Source: Spirometra erinaceieuropaei (lineage: Eukaryota > Platyhelminthes > Cestoda > Diphyllobothriidea > Diphyllobothriidae). Taken from it: a stretch of 64,000 bases of DNA. The stretch lies in contig CACRXP010000049.1 in the NCBI GenBank assembly GCA_902702965.1, forward strand, positions 1,069,591-1,133,590. The letters run 5' to 3'. Shown here one piece after another: positions 47,146-61,542 of this stretch; position 1 is the stretch's first letter, and each line of letters begins with the position of its first letter. The notes under the pieces were generated by a model. The model had not been told where the DNA came from, did not search any database, and worked only from the letters and a program-made list of their open reading frames with translations. The position numbers and the translations under genes were made by a program.

Positions 47146-50100
47146 ATTAGGACAGGAGACGTAGATGCGCACTTCTTGTAATTTATTTTAAGTACTGCAA
47201 TCGGCTACGTGGCTGATGAGCATATTAACTTAAGGAATCGTTTTCGTCAGTGTCTAGTTTACCAGGTGGACTTCACAGTGCACTCAACGGAAGGGCTGTC
47301 CAAGTGTAAACTTCGGTGGGATCGTTTTTTGAAATCGACGACGCCCTCGTCGCGAAGACACCATGCTTGGCGCGAAAAACTCGTCGTCTTGATAGTATGG
47401 AGACGATCCGGACAATATGTAGGTCCTTTATAAATGGCCTACATAGATGTCCTTGTTACCTCACAATGTTGTCTTTCATGCCCTTTTTTAACGCGAGATT
47501 TGCACTCAGTCGAGAAAGCATGCTTAAAATTCAATGGCCTTCGACCTGAGGGACATAGAAAGCAAATACTCTCTAATCGCATCAGGCGGTGCAGACGTCA
47601 GAGTTTACCTATCTTAAAGAAGCCGCCAGTGCGGTAGCGAGAGCGGCTGATTGATCCACGAAACCCCGGTTTACTACATTATGTCTCAAAAGAGGTCGCC
47701 CATGTCAAACTTTTCTTGCAATTTACTAGGCAAAAAGGCAACGCTTTAGGGCTAGTCAGAATCTCATAATTAGGTTGAACACCCAACAAGTAATGACACT
47801 TCTGACTGGGGCGCACCAAACCTACTCAATTGTTAGACCACATTCGAATCATGTTTTAATAAACGGCAATGGTGCGATATCCAACCCAGGTTCGTGGATT
47901 ATTTAATACTGCCTACTGATTTCAACAAAAATAGCGGTGTCCAAATATGGCTACTTTGCCAGCTGCCCGTCGACTGGCCCCACCCCTATAACCCTTTTTT
48001 CCACCGGTCTCCTAAGACACGATGACCTAGACTCAGTTATTGGGAAGGGATCGCATAATGCGCCGTCGCCTAGTAAACAATGATCGTGTAAAATCTAATT
48101 TTCATTGTTTTTCTATATCTTGTTTCATTTGACAAGGCGCAAATAGGGTTTTTAGAAAAATAATTTCGGTGTCATTTTCCGATGAGATTTTGTAGTCTTT
48201 GGACGCTACATTTGAATTCATAAACTAATACGACTTTGGACAGTGGTGTGACTCAGATTCAGGGGCAATGATAAACTTGTAACCCTAGGGACAAGATAAT
48301 TTGAGTAGTTGGAGGAGTATACTTCGAGTAGCATGATCCAATTTCGTTTACCCGGATTTTAGGTGTCGTACCAAATTTAGCATAGGTGAACTGGGCGTGC
48401 CATCCAGTATGCATTGCAGGCTAGTTAGACAGGTCTACGGTAGGCCTTCAGAAGGGCATTCTTATAGCCCATTACGATCGCGGAGGTGTGAAGGAATCCC
48501 AAGTAGAGGATTACTGATTTTTCGTCAAAGCTTCAGGTCTGCTATGATTCTTTAGAACGGCGATAGCCGATGAAAGAGAATCATGGCCTTTGTCCAAAAG
48601 GCACAATTACGCAGAGTACCGAAAAGTGCAAGCGAAACTATTCCGTCTAAAAGGACACTTCCAGGACTTCGCCGAGCTGCGCCTCTCTATATTATAGAGA
48701 ATTTTGGTCTTCAAACTTCAAGCCTATGATGAGAAATGTGCAAAATTAAGCTCAAGTAAATCAAACACGTTTACAATGCCAGCCATGGAACGGCTGGTCA
48801 AGAAACTAACTCATTAAGCGAGCACGATTGTATACCTACATACTTGTTCGTGACCTACAATACAAGTAACTACACCGATCATGTGCAGCCTCGTTAGTAA
48901 TGATTAAGTTAATGTTTCGATAGGCTTGGACAAGATGGTCCCGACCAAGACAAGGGAAACCGAGATGGCGGTTTTAGCTCATTAGGCGCTGTCAGTCTGC
49001 CCTACCCAAACTCAAGCGTGGGGGACAACTAAGGTTCGAACCCTGGTTTTTTTGATAAGTGGGCATTATTAGCCATTGAGCCATGGGCTAGTTGTACTGT
49101 GGTTGTGATCGGCTATATTAACCCTGGTAGATGGCCACTCCTCAATCAGGTACGGGAGTTGTGAATGAGAACCCGATTAAATGTAAACTCAAATGACGAC
49201 GATATTATTAAATAAGGAAACATTAACAACTACTAACGTAATGTAAGTAGTATGTGCGTGCGACAAAAGCACAAGGGCCTGCTTAACAATCGATAGTGGA
49301 GTAATCAACTTCAAGAGCTGCCGTCAGATAATGAAATTGGAACAAAATATGCGCGGCGAAAATATACCATAGAGAGTGAAAACAACTAGTAAAAGAACAC
49401 ATTACGATGTAAACCAAAGTAAAGGGTAAGTCAAATGTCAAATGCCGTTGCGGGTGAGCACTTAGGAGGCAGGGTAAACGAATGAAATGGGTCGGCCGAA
49501 AACTGAGCAAGAACAAGGTAACTCCATCCATCCTAGATGGACAGACAGAGGTTAACATTACAGTTAGCTTGAGAGCACTGTCTTCTAAGGCTTATGCTAA
49601 GAACGGATTATAAACGTCAAATGGCACATTGGGATCAACAATCCAAGTAGTGCTTATATAGCCATTTAAAGAAATTAGAAAAAATCAAGGATCTCGCGTA
49701 GTCGAAATGGAATAAACCATACATTCTAGGAGAGCAGTTTTATACGTTTAACAATCATATATTTACAGAAGAAGCTGAAAGTAGGGATTCAATGAGTCGA
49801 ATTTTAGGTGTAGACGCCGTTCTGTATTAGATATTGAGGCATTCAAGGACGATTTGATTGTAAATGACAAATTAATTGGCCGATATGTCCATCACGGGGT
49901 AGGGAAAAGGATGCGTTGAGGTCTAGGACTGTGAGAAGAATGTGAGACTTCGTCTTTTACGACAGATCGCCTTCGTCACCTGTCGACTACTTCCACAAAC
50001 AGTATTGAAAAGTCTCTCAGCCGACTTCACGGACTGGGCACTTCAGAACCTGGAAGACTACATGAAACTTATCCAAAAAAAGAAAGCTGGCTTGAACCAA

Positions 50101-50564
50101 CTAGTTGCTGCGATCGTTGAAGGGACTTCAGTCTGGATGTGTTTCCGTGGGACGTTCCTCCTTTTCCGCCTGAAATACATATTTCGCAGGAGGTTCAACA
50201 ATGACTCCGACAAGACCTGCCAAGCGTATTGACGTCAGAGTAGACATATGCTCGTTTCATTGCCCTTAATAACGTCACAGTGGGTATTGTAGCTTGTGGT
50301 GACTGTATTGTCTAAGTTATCTCGTAAAAAATACCGACGTTCTTTTTGGAACTCACGGGTTTTATTGGAGGAGTGCCACTAGTTAATTATCCCTTTCTTT
50401 TATCTCCTAGAAGCTGATTTATTGTCATCCACTTTAAATCCGTGCACCACTGCCTGCTCCAGCTGAACATGTAGACTAATGGCGTAATTTACGCTCATAA
50501 CAACCTCCGGATGCTTAAGGTCGTCCGCAAATGATGCCCCGATGGACATAACCCTCGACCGTCG
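47146..50564. other. Unrecognised interval apart from one SINE
   Basis: No domain is seen in the short frames. The frame at 49942-50232 (plus, GTG start, 96 codons) is hydrophobic and basic but matches nothing I know. Confidence 0.35.
48975..49095 (-). mobile_element. tRNA-like SINE head
   Basis: On the minus strand TGGCTCAATGG (A box) is followed 42 bases later by GGTTCGAACC (B box). The plus strand also offers TTAGCTCATTAGG upstream of the same palindromic B box, so the orientation is uncertain. Confidence 0.45.
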
Positions 50565-50650
50565 TGATTGACAATGTCCACCGTGTGCTCTACAGCAGAG
50601 TGAGGGTAGGGACGGTGAATTGCGCGTAAATTCGTTTATAATGACAGTGG
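50565..50650 (+). repeat. R1 repeat, truncated copy
   Basis: Only the first part of R1 is present: GACCGTCGTGATTGACAATG, TCCACCGTGTGCTCTACAGC and GCGCGTAAATTCGTTTATAATG. The copy stops before the pyrimidine tract. Confidence 0.55.
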
Positions 50651-51718
50651 GATAGCTGGAGGGCTAGGAGTTGTCGTCTTTTAAGAGCAACGGAGTATGA
50701 CGACGTTTACCTTAATAATGCATCTTGAAAAGTTTAGAAATTGCCCCCTTGTCACGCGCGACCTATGGGTTATTTTTGACGACTTTTAGCAAAAAATCTT
50801 GTCAAAGGGAGGGTAGTTTTCTAAACTCATAAGCATGCCCAATGCGCATAGAGCGCAATAATTCTTTAATCATTAAGAGGGAAAGTGTATTATTTGGTCA
50901 ACACCCACTGTTCTACACAGCATGCTGTAGACTTTCCCATCCTCAGAAGTAAACAGCGTTTTCCAATATTCCTGCCCCATTAAACAAAGAGATGAAAAAC
51001 CTGCTCTTACGGGGACGATTAGCAGTATTTTGGGTCGAAATCTATCCCATTAATGTTAATTCGCTGGCTGGATCCTCGCAACAGCTGACAAAAGCAATTT
51101 TGGGATGCATCGTAGTTCAGTCCACTTTGTGCTGACGGTCCCGAAATTAATGAGACACAAGACACAGTATTATTTCTCACAACTCGTTTTATCTACCAGT
51201 ATACCTGCTAATAGTTTTCTATTTAATAAAACACGGTACACTCCATCTGGCCAGTCAAGTAGCTATTTAGTTTTACGATAAACAACCTGGGTCATTTGCT
51301 CTAAAAACAAATAATCAGCTATCATTGGCAATGCAAGAAGTGTTCTGGTAGGTCATCCTTCAAACGAAAAATTTCGGTACGAAATATTGCATTATCTCTC
51401 TTATTACTAAACGCCGCTGCAAAGAAACATTATTGTAGATACTAGTCTGTGGACGTTGGGTGCAGTGCAAAAAAATACTAATCTAGTTTATGCCTTAATC
51501 AACAAATCAAAAAACGAAAAAATAACAATTGCCCAATTATATGCAATTAAAAGGTCTATCAGTTGCAACGTTTTTCTCGACAGGAACTTCACGAAGAATT
51601 GGAGAATGTGGGTCACCTGCATTAAATCTTACGAAAGTCGGAACACATTCGTGCTACTTATAGCCAAGAGCAGTATGCGAATAATGCCGTAGGATTTACA
51701 AATGCTGCCGATATGACA

Positions 51719-51931
51719 GTTCGATGGTCGTCGTCGACGGTGTCCACCGCGTGCCCCACAGCAAGATGAAGCAGGCATGTTGGCTGGCGCGTGAACTAGT
51801 TTATAGTGCGGTTGGACTTGCGCTGCATCTACCGCACTCCCTCCTCTTCCGCCACCTAGGCCCGGTATCATGACAGAGTCAAGAAAACTGGAGGCAGGAA
51901 AGGAAATACGTAGCTGATAAGGCAAGAACGC
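51719..51931 (+). repeat. R1 repeat, left part, interrupted by a fold-back element
   Basis: The first half of an R1 copy (TGTCCACCGCGTGCCCCACA, GCATCTACCGCACTCCCTCC, GAGTCAAGAAAACTGGAGGC). It breaks off exactly where the palindrome at 51932-52937 begins, and R1 resumes at 52938. Confidence 0.6.
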
Positions 51932-52937
51932 ACACCTACAGTGCGTGACCGATCCGATGACATGTTGGCCAAAATTCTGGAATTTGTTTCCGGTTAGGAA
52001 GGATTACTTAAGTGAGGTTGTTATACCGATTATCATGCAACATAACCCTATAAAATTTCGGACTCGCCAGGATGTTGGCTTCTGAATGCCCTTCATTTTG
52101 ACCGCCTGCAGAAACCACACTCGGTAAAAAATGACTACTTATGTAGCATGCACTTTTCCCATTGATTTTCGATGGTCTTTAAAATTAAAATATATTTTAT
52201 GGAAAACATGCACAAAATATGCCTCCTTTTGCTACTTTAGTAGGAAATCACATTGTCTTCATATTTTGTGCCCGAAAAAGTGTGTATTTTGGTTTTTAAA
52301 AAGTTTCTCAATTCCCGAATAATTTTCAGCCTGATCTGCCATTGCATCAGCGTTTAGCAATTTCAGTCTACAAGGTGCATGCTTTCCGCGTAGGGAAAAT
52401 CATATATTCCTCTACGCCTTTAAGAAGATACTACATAGAGTTCATGAAATTTTGCAATGGATCCGGACTGTGTTGTACATTTCATGAGAAGCATTAGTAA
52501 ACGGACATGTGCGGTCTTGCATGCATGGACGTCGCACGGCCTTAAAAATCTCATAACTAGAAACTTTTTTTAAAACCAAAATATACGCTTTCTTCGGGTC
52601 TACAATGCAAAGAGAGTGTTATTTTCTACCAAAGGAGTAAAATGAAGCAGATTTTGTGCATGTTTTCCATAAAATATATTTTAATTTATAAGACCATCGA
52701 AAGTCAGTAGGAAAAATGCATGCTACTTAAGTAGTCATTTTTTACCGAGTGTAGTTTCTGCAGGAGGTCAAAATGAAATGCATTCAAAAGCGGACATCCT
52801 GGCGAGTCCGAAATTTTATAGGGTTATGTCGCATGATAATCAGTATAACAACCTCATTTAAGTAATCCTTCCTAACCGGAAACAAATTCCAGAATTTTGG
52901 CCAACATTTCATCAGATCGGTCACGCACAGTAGGTGT
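51932..52937. mobile_element. Fold-back (long palindrome) element inserted in an R1 repeat
   Basis: About 380 bp at the left (ACACCTACAGTGCGTGACC...) recurs as reverse complement at the right (52556-52937), leaving a spacer of about 245 bp. R1 sequence lies on both sides, so the element jumped into R1. No coding frame is seen and no clear target duplication. Single-arm relatives lie at 32612-32870, 36665-36930 and 42232-42335. Confidence 0.7.
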
Positions 52938-53200
52938 ACCACCACACCCCCATAATTCACAACGTACACTGGCCATGATTTCACATAACGAGAAGAACGA
53001 GTGACGCTTTGAATTGCAATTGGTGCGGTATGGACCTACACCTGGGCGAGCTGCACGCACCCAATGTTGGCGTCGGTTCTGGGTGCACATTCCCTGCCGA
53101 ATTCCGATCTGGCCCCCGCGTTGGTCCAGCGCACCTTCCGCGTGGTCCTTTTCGGGGGGCGGAAGTTGTTTAAGCTATTCCACCCGCAGCGCTGACATAG
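52938..53200 (+). repeat. R1 repeat, right part, after the fold-back element
   Basis: The block ACACTGGCCATGATTTCACA corresponds to ACAATGGACCAGGATTTCAC in the copy at 22370. Later CCCCCGCGTTGGTCCAGCGC corresponds to CCCCCGTGTTGGTCCAGCCC at about 3636-3656. It is the continuation of the R1 copy that starts at 51719. Confidence 0.55.
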
Positions 53201-56200
53201 TGTACAGAAGCACGGCCTATGAACGGATCCGTGAGTAGTGATACTTTTGACGGGAGTCCATACCAGCGAAAAAATCCTGGCTGTAACTCCTGTCTTTCCT
53301 TTGTAGTCAAGGCTTTTCATCCTCCGGTAACAATGCCTGAAAACCTGGCTCAACTAACGTGTATACGAGCCGCTGGTGTGGAATAGTCAATTGCCTTCAT
53401 GACGTCAGAGTATCTCTCCACTTTTTAGTTGGGGTGGGATGGTTTTGCGAGGCGAACCAGTTTGTAAACAGACGGCGCATGTCCGACAAAAGGAGTTGCG
53501 TATGTGTTTTAATCATTGTTTTACCAGAATTAGGTGTCAGAAATTTCGGACACCGTGACAAGTCAAGATGCCTTCCAATGATACGATAGGCCGGAGAGGA
53601 GCCCTAATTCGGAACCCATAGTGAAGGCCATGAAATCGGGGCAAGTTCGTTACTTGGACTCTTGACTTGCAGCGGCTCTCAGGTGATGCAATACTTAAGC
53701 TTCCTTGTCTCAACAATGTTGCAGTAATTTCATGTGTCAGTGATTTCGCAGGTTGCTGTTGCATGAAAAGTATAACTGACTATTCTACAGTAGGCTTTAT
53801 GCATGCGGAATGTAGTCGTGTCTGCGACACGATAACGAGGTCACTGCCGGTCTCGATATCAGTTGTGGCTTTATGCCCTAACACCTGCAGCTTCTTTGAA
53901 GACAGGTTGTGTACCAGTATGTCGTTTCCGGATGACACTGAACCCGACATCTCGCAGAACTTATTCTCCAACGATACGTCGCAGTGCTACCGGGCTCATT
54001 CAGTCAACCGATCCTGAAGCGTGTTTATACCATTCTTGTCCATTAACCTCCAATACCTAGCCTCCTACTGATCAAAACTCAGGCGTCATGTGCAAAAGTT
54101 CGACCGACAATCGTGAAGGCCCACGCGGGGCATTCGTCTGTCATCCATTAATTTTATTTTTCTCAGTCTTTTAAAAAGGATTCGTGTGTCGATTCGGAAC
54201 GTCAGGCAAATGAAATTCTTATTCTCCAATAATTTCCAAAAAGTGCTTTTTCGTTTATATCGGTAAGTCGTCGCTCTTAACTAATTTCCATCTTCATATA
54301 GTGGATGACCGTTAGTCTCTCTGTCCCATATTTGCTCGTCTGCAGGTGTGAACTTCCCTGGGGAACAGACGTAAATTCTGCTAGGTTCCAGGTGTCAGTA
54401 AGCCTGACTTAGTCCAGCGATAGTTGAAATACGATAGCGACAAACTTGATTGATTCACCAGTCAAATTTTAAAAAGAATAATTTGGAATATCGCCCGGTT
54501 CTGTAGACCTAATTAGGTTTAAGTTTCCCACATTATTTTTCCCAAATCTCAGTTAAACCAAGCGAGCTAATTAGTGAACTAGATCTAGTGTCGAAATGCG
54601 GATTGGTAAACATTGGCAGATGATATCTCAAATGAAATTTACAGTCGACAGGTGGAAATAGAAATACGCAGTAGCCGGTCAATCTTACGAAGGAATACTG
54701 AGCGTTAGAGTGATATTATTTACATTATTATGCCTAAAAAGTTTAGAATCGTCTCATATAAATGTGTCAACAATATGTTAGGAAAATAAACGCCAGGTTT
54801 TTAACTCATTTTTCGGAAAGTGAGATGACAAGCGATGCTGCACTTCAACTATACGATACAGGTACATAAAACAACAAAATAGCTTCACAGTCTGCACGTT
54901 TTCCAACTCCACCTGACGTACCGTATCGTATAATTGTAACTCATCCGAAAAGGCTATATCCCCCCTATTGGCACGCGGACATTCCTAAGGGTGCGGGACA
55001 TAATAGTATAATGAAAGCCTTGATTCAGCCCGTGAGGTCATTTGCCTTTCATTTTTAACACAAGTGGTTAATAATACTGGGAGTTTTTGTAGTGAAGATA
55101 TCGAAGGTACTTTCCTTGCGTGAATCATGCTTTAGAAACCGTCATGCAAGCAAACAAAGTCCCCTCGTCTATTTCTAGAGGATGGAAGAGTACTGGGGCA
55201 CTCGTTTCAATTCCAACCACCGGCCCTGTCCACCCCATCAATACGGCATGAACAACTGCAGGGACTTCAACCGGCGGCCTAACTCACTCAGCTCTTGAAA
55301 ACGAACTGCTAAAAACAGATTATTCGCACTGTTTTTTCTAAAGGGTCATCTGCACAAAGAGCATACCTACGTTATTAGTACCGCAAAAGCTTCCAGTATC
55401 AATAGTAATATGTAATGAAAATAAAAGGCGGACGACATCTTCTATTGGACCATGGTCCCGCTCTTTGAATGGACCATCTGGTAACAAGAGTTTTAGCTCG
55501 AACCCAACTGTGAGTTAGGTGGACAAGTATGGATGACTTTCAGTCAGAAACTTTAGGAAAGACTCCCTTCTCCTGAACTGTGCCGCACATTTCACATTTC
55601 AGGAGCATACTTCCGCTGCACGCACAAAGACCCTGTATTGTGTATAAACCAAATCTCACCGCATAAATCTGTCCATTATATCTACAGAATTCCTTAACAA
55701 ATCAGGAAAGGCAGTTTCCGACTCACTAATCCCCGAACCTTAACATTAGGCACAGAGTGAACATCACTTTCTAAAAGCCCCCATATATTAATTTCCGAAA
55801 CTGCTGAGTCATTTACCTGCAGACTAGACTCTCATTTACTGAGGAACTACTATACATGTAATCACGATTGTGTCACTGGCGGCAGTTTGCGCCTGTCTCA
55901 CGCATACCGATAACTGTTAACTTTCCAGAATTGCTGATGTAACAAATGATTCAATTGCTGTTTTGGATATTACTAGGGTTCTCCAGGACGAAAGCATAAT
56001 TTCCGTAATAAACTGAATTAAACTGACTTATTTAACATTTACTGTCAAGAGAGGATATTTTATTCATGTTACCAAGAGAGCCTACTTGCCCGTGCTTCAT
56101 GTTTGCTCGTGTATTTACTACTATTTCCAGTTTCACAGCAATGGCGGACTGAAAGTGCATTTGCATTACTTTCTCATTCTGGAATAATTTGTTGCGAATA

Positions 56201-59200
56201 TTTATGCTATTCTCTTTGGTTTCCAACTCTGATATGTCTCTCTGGCCGTAGCGACGCCTTAGATACCAAGAAGTACCCCTTTACTTCGGTAAAAATTTAA
56301 TGCTATTGCTGACATACTGCAATTATTTGAATAATGAGCTTTTTTAAAATTAAACTTTAAGCGTAGGGGCTGCTGACCTACAACGGCAGTTCTTCGACAT
56401 TTTATGGTAGGGCCATTACCCGTCTAAATTTGGGCCCACAGGTTAGACCAGGTAGGTTTGAACAGAAGACCACCTGTCCGATTATGATACAGAAGTAATT
56501 ACACAAGACAAAATCATGACCTGTTTGCAACAATAATAGTTTTTATTTTGAGTACCCAGAGGTCCCTATCAAAATGTTTCGTCATGTCGGTCCAAGGACA
56601 GACAGGTGGGATTTTTCAATAAGTGCCCAAAAACTACTTTCCCGCAAGGAGTTCGAGATGAGGTTTGAAATTTCTTCTATATACAAATTCCGAAGGTAAT
56701 AACAATTCGCAAGCAGACTCATCTGCAAACCTGCATCTCATTACCACTACAAACTTTGCTCACACGATGCAGTGCACGAAAAGAATTCTTCCAATTTCAG
56801 AGACATTCACGAAAGTTCTGCAAGCAAACCTTTTGTATGCTCTAAGAAAATTTTTCCATCCCATCAACGATATTTCTTTCAAGCGGACCTCGCGTACACC
56901 GTTCGCAACATGGTCTTTGAAAAGTTGGGTGTCATGCCTTCAAAGATTCACGAGGTCTTTCGTGACACATAAATGACCATGTTCGAATCTTTTGGTTTAT
57001 TTAATGAGGGTAGTAGACAAAACCTCTGAAAACCGTATTGTTTACACGCCGAGAATACAAGGTAGCAAACAGAATTACTGGCGTTGACGCTTAACTGTTC
57101 TTACAATGCGATCATAGCCCCTATCTTCATAAGTATATGCAGGTTTTTTACAAAACAGCGTGCGCTTGCAAGCTAGATAGCGTATTTCTGCCTCGCTGAA
57201 TGTGCCTACCCTCTGCAACCTAATATGAACATCTACCCATGGATTTCGAGGAGGGTTTAGTGACGCTCTGCCAATAGGAACCAAATTCGGCACTAAAGTT
57301 GAAAGCACAAGTCTTCTGACACTTTTTATAGGTGCATGAGAATCGAAACCAAAACTCGCAGTCTCTCACGAATAAGTCGGACACGATACGAGAAATAATA
57401 AGCGACTTGACCACAGAGCGAACAAAAGGATACTAAGTTGATGGATTTTTGGCAGATCTTTAAAAATTCATACTGAACCAACTGGGAAATACTCGGCGCC
57501 TTAGAAATATTACAGTTCTTCCACGAAGAATGGCAGGAGCAGCCAGTGCCTAAGTGTGCCTAATGAAAGGAATGACACTTAAATAAAACTTGAAGCAATA
57601 TTCCCCCCGGATGAATTTAAAGCAAGCATAGACAGCAGAATCTCTTGGAAACAATAAATTTCACAACTGCTCATCAGCTGACAGGCGACGCATCCACAGT
57701 CACCTTGTAATTTGCACAGACGTTTACGCAGACAGGGAGGTGCATGCGCCTGTTTTTATATTGACAGCAGTTTTTTACATACGCAACTTCTGAATTCAGC
57801 CAGCAGAGGCGGATGTTGCCCCATTCCTCTTGAACGCATATTACGTCCCAGGATTGGAATAGTCAAATCCAACCTTACGAAGGTCAACCGCGACTGCCTC
57901 TGTTATTTCCTGGATAGAAGCCGACTTATAGATTTCAGTTCGAACGAATTCCATAGATTTCAAGCATATTTTACGGATATCCTGCCTGCGACTGAAACCC
58001 TACCTGGACAATAAAAGGGACGTCACGTCTTTACTTCTTGACATCAGTAATTTCGCACACCGTCGGCTATTGACCGTCAGTTAAGAAACTCAACAGATAC
58101 GGTCCAACCGGATGCTGACTTACAAGAGTTTGTGCTTCAGGGCACTCCTCGTGTGAATTTGAGAAATCGCATCAGCTAGTTCACTGGACTTCATGAGCAT
58201 TCTCAATGGTACGCGTTTGGATAGTTCCACTCTACTTCACCGAAAAAACTGCCGCATAATATGTTCAGCGTTTATTCAGTCACAACTTTAGTACGATTCG
58301 ACTGCGTGGTCTGCCTATTTCGCAAGTGACATAGGAGCTTTGCAAAAGATTCAGAACCAAACATCCAATTTTAGGTTTCAGTCGCAATTCCAGTTCAGAG
58401 GAAAGATGAAGTAAGCTTTTTCTTTGCAGACCATAACAGAGGATCAACATGTAGATCCATTTGAGGCAGATTAGACAATCCGCGTGATGGGCAGTTTGAA
58501 ATTGAACTTGATTTTCTAGTGTAGTCATGCCGGTAAATTTTGGGGGCTCCCCATGTAGCCGTCCCACCCTTCGCAGAGCAAACGACTTCAGCAGACAAGG
58601 TCTTCCTAGCTTATTATCACTTCTCCAGGGAAGTTTTCAGAAAAGTCGATCTAGTCTTCAGGGTTTCGATTTGGCCGTCGGCGTGTTAGCGTTCCAGATC
58701 AATGACCTGAAAGGGCCCAACAACTACCTATGTGTCTAGTATGCTGTCGATGTTTGAAAATACGAATGATGTCCACCCCTCTAACACAATTTGGATCATG
58801 ATTCATCAGGGTGGTTAGTTATCATCCTCTAGTCGATAGCCATAAATAAAATCACTGCGTCTTTTGACTGCAACAATCTCCAAATCCTGAATATTTTAAG
58901 GTTAGTAAAAGGCATTTTGGCAGATTTCGCATAATTCATTTTTGACGTTTGTATAATTAGTTACCCCTCTCCGCTACCGGAGTGCTACATTGTCTTGAAA
59001 TCCTCACACTCACTTTTGGTCAGATATCTTTTTATGAAACTCGTGAACTCATTTTTTCATTAAATTAGGACATTCCACCCTTAATCTTAGCCTACTCCTC
59101 CCTCCAATCTGATAACTTTGCGATACCTATATTCCCTCCTTCCTATTCTCTGCTGTTCTCAATTTATTTTTCCCTGTTCGCTGAAAAAGGAAAGGCTTTT

Positions 59201-61429
59201 TTTGAAAATCCGTCTTTTGCATACTTCCGACTGCCACAGCTATCATAAACATCTTTTCAGTCCACGATGCAATGTTGCGGAAATTGGCTAGTTGGATTCT
59301 CGATTATGCTGCCAACTTCCGCCATTTTACCTTAACTTTAGCGGTTTTTCCGCCCAACTAAAGGCGCATCACGCTATATCACCCGAGATCAATAATTACT
59401 TACAACGTCTTCATCCCGATTTCTGAGGGATAATTAGACGAAAGCCCATGAACTGAGATCATATTTGTTGTTATAATAGACGTCACTTCTCTGGTATAGT
59501 ACACTTTGCCTGAATGTATTTGCGTATATGCGGGCTTTGGCATTTGAAGAATGTATGTGCTGTAACCTTCGGAATAAAATATGAGACCAGGCTCATTTAC
59601 TCTATCGCTTCTCCTCACTCTCTCTAAATCACAATGATGAAATTTTATGGTTGTAAGATACAGTAGGTTGTAGTACGTACTGTCTCCCTATCTTGTACAT
59701 TCCGGTGTTGTGATAGCAGTTTAAAAGAAGAATAATCGGCTTCAGCTATGTGAGATTTCTACTGTCATGTACCCACTTTCGTCAGTCTGCTCATGCTTTA
59801 TCAAGCTGGTACGTTCTCCAGCTCTACACTTCCAATTTTTAAATTATTATCTTAATGATGTACTTTGTTGCAACCGTTATAAGTCGTCACAGTCTATTTA
59901 TCCGTTCCTCGCCCCGCTCCTGGTTAAAATTCCCTGATGCTTATTGCATACCCCAGTGCCTTTTTGGTCTTCGTACCCCTACAACTCATATCAGCAAAGC
60001 AGAAATAAGTCCGGCAGTTGGTGAATCTCGGATAAGACCTGCACGTTAAGCCCCTGACCGGTAACTTTGATGTATATGACTTTCGCCTTCGAGCAACTCT
60101 GACTTAAATCGCGTAGTATTGTCCGCCCTTAATATCGGCAAAGGCAATGCAACGATCGGACACATTAGACAGTTGCCCACTTAACTGTGTAGGAGGCTTT
60201 GGATTGTTATTTCATATCAGAATAGGTTGAACATGCTTGTAAGCCCTCTGATAGATACACACACATCAGTCCGACGTAAAAGAAACTGAACGCGTTACGG
60301 AAGCTGTACAAATAACAGGTTATGTAGTCTGCTGTATGAGGAGACCAGGTAAAACAGAATGAGGCGTTACCTCGATTAAACTCGTCTTAATTGTGGAACT
60401 ATAAGCGCCCCGACTGTGTCAGGGTATAGAACGCAGTGCTGCGGGCAGCAACAAAAAAAAGGGGCCAAGACCACCAGTTTAGTGAAAGGCAACGTGAACG
60501 GCATGGAATTGTCATCATATGCAAGTTAAAGAGGTCATTCAAATTGACCAAGAAGCTGCCAACCTCAGTTATTAATTAAATACAAAGTGGAAGACTGTGT
60601 CAGTTCAAAACGAGGTCGGTTCAAGTTGATCTCCGTGACACACTTCAAAAGGTCACGTTAATAACTTCTGTTGCGAATGGTAGCTAGAGCTCCCACTACT
60701 GCCTACGCACGCCTTTCTTACGTTTATCGATCCATCCCTGAGAAGGAAGGTTACAATATCGATGGAAAAGGTGGAGTGGCACATAGATGCAACATCAGCT
60801 ATGTCACCAGACACTAAATATCCCTTATAAAGCTAATAAAAATATACCCTTCGATAAAACCCTGCATATTAGTCGTGCGTATGTCTATATTAAAGCCATA
60901 TTAAACATATATAGAACTATATTAGGTCATAGTAAACAGTCGACCACTACTCCTATAATTTCACATTAACAAGAACAATATGATACATGATTCAATAGTA
61001 TGTTGACAGTTTTGATTGTGACTTACCATTGAATGCCTCTTACTCCTGATATATATTCATCCTTTCCAGCTCTTAGTCCAGACAACGATGGTAAGCCTCC
61101 TGAAAAAATACGTCGGAACTGTGCGAGCGCCCCCTTACAGCTGGCCAGATAGACTGACAACCAACAACTAGAGCAAACCGAAATTTACCCAACAGGAAAA
61201 TAATTTCAAGATCAGGCCGATATCAAAGTTCTTCAATTGCCATGAAGGACATATTATTCATGCCCCCGAAAACTACCAAACTGCAAACTTCAATTTTTAT
61301 ATTGTACACATCGTTATTTTTTGAAACTTTTGCTATTATTTTCCCTTATAACTGAGGTTTTTTTTAACTTAAAACAAACTCTCAATTCGCGCTCTTTTGG
61401 CTAACCAGGCACCCGAAGCAAATGAAGTC
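53201..61429. other. 8.2 kb without recognised content
   Basis: AT-rich sequence with many short frames (for example 53667-54017 and 57712-58014 plus) in which I recognise no domain. No long repeat was matched to the rest of the window. Confidence 0.4.
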
Positions 61430-61542
61430 AAAGTGCAGTTGAAATTGACGAGTTTGTTTTAGGTTTTTTTCCTGAGTTCAAAGGGGACTGACAGTGCCCA
61501 AGGGGCGCTACAATAAACCTATTCTATTCTATTCTATTCTAT
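61430..61542 (+). mobile_element. 3' end of a retroposon with ATTCT tail
   Basis: CAATAAACC (61511-61519) is followed by a pure (ATTCT) run, four units, to 61542. A polyadenylation-type signal followed by a short simple repeat is the usual 3' end of a CR1- or RTE-type LINE or its SINE partner. No coding part was recognised upstream. Confidence 0.45.

Noticed and set aside
49942..50232. 96-codon open frame, hydrophobic and basic
   Set aside because: No ATG start, no recognised domain, no partner copy in the window.
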